Program-made: the position numbers and the translations under genes | Assembly (NCBI GenBank): GCA_039194665.1 | Contig: JBCCVW010000103.1 | Coordinates: 1 to 15,428 of the forward strand | DNA length: 15,428 bases | Direction of reading: 5' to 3' | Origin: JABSQH01 sp039194665 | Lineage (GTDB): Bacteria; Actinomycetota; Acidimicrobiia; Acidimicrobiales; Ilumatobacteraceae | In this document: piece after piece, positions 13,219-15,428 of the stretch | How the letters are laid out: each line of letters opens with the position of its first letter | Numbering within the stretch: the stretch's first letter is position 1 | The notes under the pieces: model-generated | What the model saw: the letters and a program-made list of their open reading frames with translations, nothing else | The model's database searches: none | Told to the model about the DNA's origin: nothing

Positions 13219-14253
13219 ATGACGGTCGAGCAGGTGCTTCTCGCCCAGCCTCGTGGGTTCTGTGCAGGCGTCGAGATGGCGATCAAGGCCCTCGCGTGGA
13301 TGGTCCGGGCCCACCCCGCGCCCGTGTACTGCTACCACGAGATCGTGCACAACAAGCTCGTGGTGGAGCGCTTCGAAGCCCAGGGCGTGGTGTTCGTCGA
13401 CTCGATCGACGAGGTGCCGCCCGGGCGACCGATCATGCTGTCGGCCCACGGCTCGGCGCCCGAGGTGGTCGAGGCGGCGCGCGCCCGCGGCTCGTATGTG
13501 GTCGATTCGGTGTGTCCGCTAGTGACCAAAGTGCATCACGAGGTGAAGGTCCGCGCTGGCAAGGGATACCGCATCGTGTACATCGGCCACGAAGGCCACG
13601 AGGAAGCGGTCGGCACGATGGCGGTTGCGCCGCAATCCATCGACCGCGTCGAATCGGTGTCCGACGTCGATGCGCTCGACGACATCGCCGAACCCGTCGC
13701 ACTGCTCGCCCAGACCACGCTGTCGCACCGCGATTGGGAAGACGTGGCCGTGGCCGTGCGCACGCGCTTCCCCGACGTGTGGACGCCTGGTCGGAGTGAC
13801 CTGTGCTTCGCCACCACGAACCGACAGGCGGCGCTCATGGAGCTGGCCCATCGGTGCGATGCCATCGTCGTGATCGGCTCGGCCAACTCGTCGAACACTC
13901 GGGCCCTCGAGCAACTGGCTCGAGAGGAGGGCTGCTCGCGAGTGTTCCGGATCAACCGTGTCACCGAGTTGCCCGACAACCTCAGCGGCGTCGTCGGGGT
14001 CACCGCTGGCGCCTCGGCCCCGGAAGAGCTCGTCGAGCAGGTGATCGGCTTCTTGGCGCCGGTCGGCGGGGTGGAGCTGGTCGACGTGACCGAAGAAGAC
14101 GAGTACTTCCCTCCCCCGCGCAACATCCGGGAGCTACAAGAAGCGATCGAAACCGCTGCGACCACCATGCTCGGTGGCAGCGTGCTGCACCGACCGGCGA
14201 TGGACGATCGCTCTCTCGGCGCCAGCGACGTGCTCGCTGCGCTGGCCGGCTGA
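13219..14253 (+). CDS. ispH: 4-hydroxy-3-methylbut-2-enyl diphosphate reductase IspH (LytB)
   Basis: The last enzyme of the MEP pathway, converting HMBPP to isopentenyl and dimethylallyl diphosphate with a 4Fe-4S cluster. The 344 residues have all three cluster cysteines: C15 in PRGFCAGVEM, C99 in DSVCPLV and C196 in DLCFATTNRQ. Substrate and catalytic residues are present: H44 (IVHN), H77 (SAHGS), H127 and E129 (GHEEAVGT, matching E. coli H124 and E126), T200-N201 and the diphosphate-binding GSANSSN (220-226). The start is ATG 13219, four nt after GAGGG and four codons before the first strand; the frame is open further upstream only as a shadow of the DUF512 gene. It shows that the organism uses the non-mevalonate route. 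The next gene starts 24 bp downstream. Confidence 0.98.
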   Translation: MTVEQVLLAQPRGFCAGVEMAIKALAWMVRAHPAPVYCYHEIVHNKLVVERFEAQGVVFVDSIDEVPPGRPIMLSAHGSAPEVVEAARARGSYVVDSVCPLVTKVHHEVKVRAGKGYRIVYIGHEGHEEAVGTMAVAPQSIDRVESVSDVDALDDIAEPVALLAQTTLSHRDWEDVAVAVRTRFPDVWTPGRSDLCFATTNRQAALMELAHRCDAIVVIGSANSSNTRALEQLAREEGCSRVFRINRVTELPDNLSGVVGVTAGASAPEELVEQVIGFLAPVGGVELVDVTEEDEYFPPPRNIRELQEAIETAATTMLGGSVLHRPAMDDRSLGASDVLAALAG

Positions 14254-14277
14254 CAATCGCCAGCCATCATCTGCGGC

Positions 14278-15345
14278 ATGCTCTCGACCACCGAAACACC
14301 TGGCGGATCGACGAGGTCCGATCCGGGCGGTTCGAGAACGAGGCGCACCACTCGATCGGGCCGACTCACCGCACGTCAGGTCAACCTGCTGCTCGAGGTG
14401 CTCGTGGCCATCGCCATCGTCACCGGAACGGCATCCTGGATGCTCAGCGATCGGTGGGTGGGATGGACGACGACGGTCCACGCCATCGCGGGTTTGGCAC
14501 TCGTCATCGTGGTGCCGGCCAAGCTCCGCGGATCGGTCCGCACAGGGTTCCGTCGTCGCCGCACGACGCGCTGGCTGTCGGCGGTGTTCGGGGTGCTCGT
14601 GCTGGCCACTTTGACACTGGGAGTGCTGCACACCATCGGTCTGTGGTTCGGGGTCGGCCCCTGGAGCGCACTGTGGACCCACCAGCTGCTCGGATTCGTC
14701 ATCATTCCGTTCTTCATGTGGCACCTCGTGTCGCGTCCGGTGCGCCCCAAGGTGACCGACGTCGATCGTCGGGCGGCGATCCGAACCGGTGTGATTGCGG
14801 GCGGTGCCGCCGGCGCGTACGTCGCGCAGCGTGTGCTGGCGGGGGACGATCGCCGGCAGACCGGCTCGCGCGAAATCGCTTCATTCGACCCGGCGAACAT
14901 GCCCAGGGTGTCGTGGATCAACGACACCCGGCCCGGCAACACCGCAGCCGATGCATGGGAACTGCGCATCGACGGTGAGCTGATGCCGATCGCTGCGCTC
15001 TGGGACCGGGCTCGTCCTGTCTCGGCGGTGCTCGATTGCACCGGCGGTTGGTGGAGTGAGCAGCGGTGGGACGCCGTTGCGCTGGGCGAGCTGATCCCGA
15101 ACCTGTCGGGGCGCAGCGTGCGCGTGGTGTCGTCGACGGGATACGACCGCTACATCGGCGCCAGCGCCCTCGATCGCACCTATTTGGCAGTCGGGTACGG
15201 CGGCGAGCCACTGCGGGCCGGGCATGGTGCGCCGGTGCGTCTGATCGTCCCAGGACGTCGCGGCCCGTGGTGGGTCAAGTGGGTCACGTCGGTGAGCAAT
15301 TCCGACCGCCCCACATGGATGCAGCCGCCTCTGCCGTTGGCCTGA
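14278..15345 (+). CDS. Membrane cytochrome-b-like / molybdopterin-dependent oxidoreductase fusion
   Basis: A 355-residue fusion. After a polar N-terminus (1-33) come four membrane helices at about 36-55, 64-82, 101-120 and 133-151. Histidines H68 and H118 and H135 and H149 lie in or at the ends of these helices and could ligate b-type heme, as in DUF4405 or MsrQ/YedZ-type proteins. A twin-arginine start DRRAAIR (163-169) leads into a fifth, Gly/Ala-rich segment (170-188). Residues 200-355 are the sulfite-oxidase-fold molybdopterin domain, with the metal-ligand C254 in DCTGGWWSEQRWD and the closing PGRRGPWWVKWV (325-336). Electrons would pass between the membrane heme and the periplasmic Mo centre. 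The substrate is unknown; sulfite and methionine sulfoxide are family options. It follows ispH by 24 bp without an obvious ribosome site and may be co-transcribed. Confidence 0.85.
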   Translation: MLSTTETPGGSTRSDPGGSRTRRTTRSGRLTARQVNLLLEVLVAIAIVTGTASWMLSDRWVGWTTTVHAIAGLALVIVVPAKLRGSVRTGFRRRRTTRWLSAVFGVLVLATLTLGVLHTIGLWFGVGPWSALWTHQLLGFVIIPFFMWHLVSRPVRPKVTDVDRRAAIRTGVIAGGAAGAYVAQRVLAGDDRRQTGSREIASFDPANMPRVSWINDTRPGNTAADAWELRIDGELMPIAALWDRARPVSAVLDCTGGWWSEQRWDAVALGELIPNLSGRSVRVVSSTGYDRYIGASALDRTYLAVGYGGEPLRAGHGAPVRLIVPGRRGPWWVKWVTSVSNSDRPTWMQPPLPLA

Positions 15346-15428
15346 CGCCGGTGGGGGTCGCCCCAGACGCGCCCGGGGGCCCCCCCGCATAGAGGGGGCC
15401 GGGCCCCCCAAACACCCCGCCGGGGGGG
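15346..15428. other. Low-complexity G/C homopolymer tail at the window end
   Basis: After the stop codon a short GGGG-TCG-CCCC hairpin (15354-15364) is possible, but from about 15370 the sequence is almost entirely runs of five to seven G or C. No gene is seen. The run structure looks more like read or assembly error at a contig end than like natural sequence, so any terminator here cannot be trusted. Confidence 0.6.

Noticed and set aside
1..15428. Mobile element or defence island
   Set aside because: No transposase, integrase, restriction, toxin-antitoxin or reverse-transcriptase motifs were seen. The tRNA gene has no adjacent integrase or obvious direct copy of its 3' end.

Overview
The window is a GC-rich stretch with strong third-position G/C codon bias. 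It carries GTG starts, GAGGAGGT-type ribosome sites, a tRNA gene without an encoded CCA, an MEP-pathway isoprenoid gene (ispH) and secreted proteins of types common in marine and soil actinobacteria. The combination (DUF512 protein next to Der, mycobacterial-type long arylsulfatase, VVDSR-type surface modules) suggests an actinobacterium, most likely of the class Acidimicrobiia (Ilumatobacter-like). This assignment is inferred from gene content, not from a marker phylogeny. The last ~60 bases are homopolymer-rich, so the window probably ends at a contig end.

Layout. (1) 1-2047, minus strand: a DHA2-type drug-efflux MFS transporter running off the left edge; before it, in transcription order, a PEBP-family lipoprotein with a Pro/Thr-rich stalk; and tRNA-Pro(GGG). 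(2) 2134-9294, plus strand: a 789-residue formylglycine-type arylsulfatase, then a 1555-residue exported protein that joins a choice-of-anchor I propeller-like domain, three Cys-paired VVDSR modules and a complete 5'-nucleotidase/metallophosphatase. Two strong hairpins follow. (3) 13169 down to 9378, minus strand: a compact four-gene run of DUF512 PDZ/radical-SAM-like protein, GTPase Der (stop and start overlapping as ATGA), a small zinc-ribbon membrane protein and a flavodoxin-fold FMN reductase. It ends in the same hairpin pair, which therefore separates two convergent units. (4) 13219-15345, plus strand: ispH, divergent from the DUF512 gene across a 49-bp dyad-symmetric promoter region, followed 24 bp later by a membrane cytochrome-b-like/molybdopterin oxidoreductase fusion.

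How the genes may work together. The sulfatase and the exported nucleotidase both release inorganic nutrient from organic esters (sulfate and phosphate), so region 2 looks like scavenging, though co-regulation is not shown. The minus-strand run is centred on ribosome assembly (Der). IspH (4Fe-4S), the DUF512 protein (probable Fe-S), the FMN reductase and the molybdopterin fusion are redox proteins, but no shared pathway is visible.

I found no CRISPR array, insertion sequence, integrase, toxin-antitoxin pair or recognisable defence system. The least ordinary items are the domain order of the 1555-residue protein, the cytochrome/molybdopterin fusion and the hairpin pair at 9300-9376.
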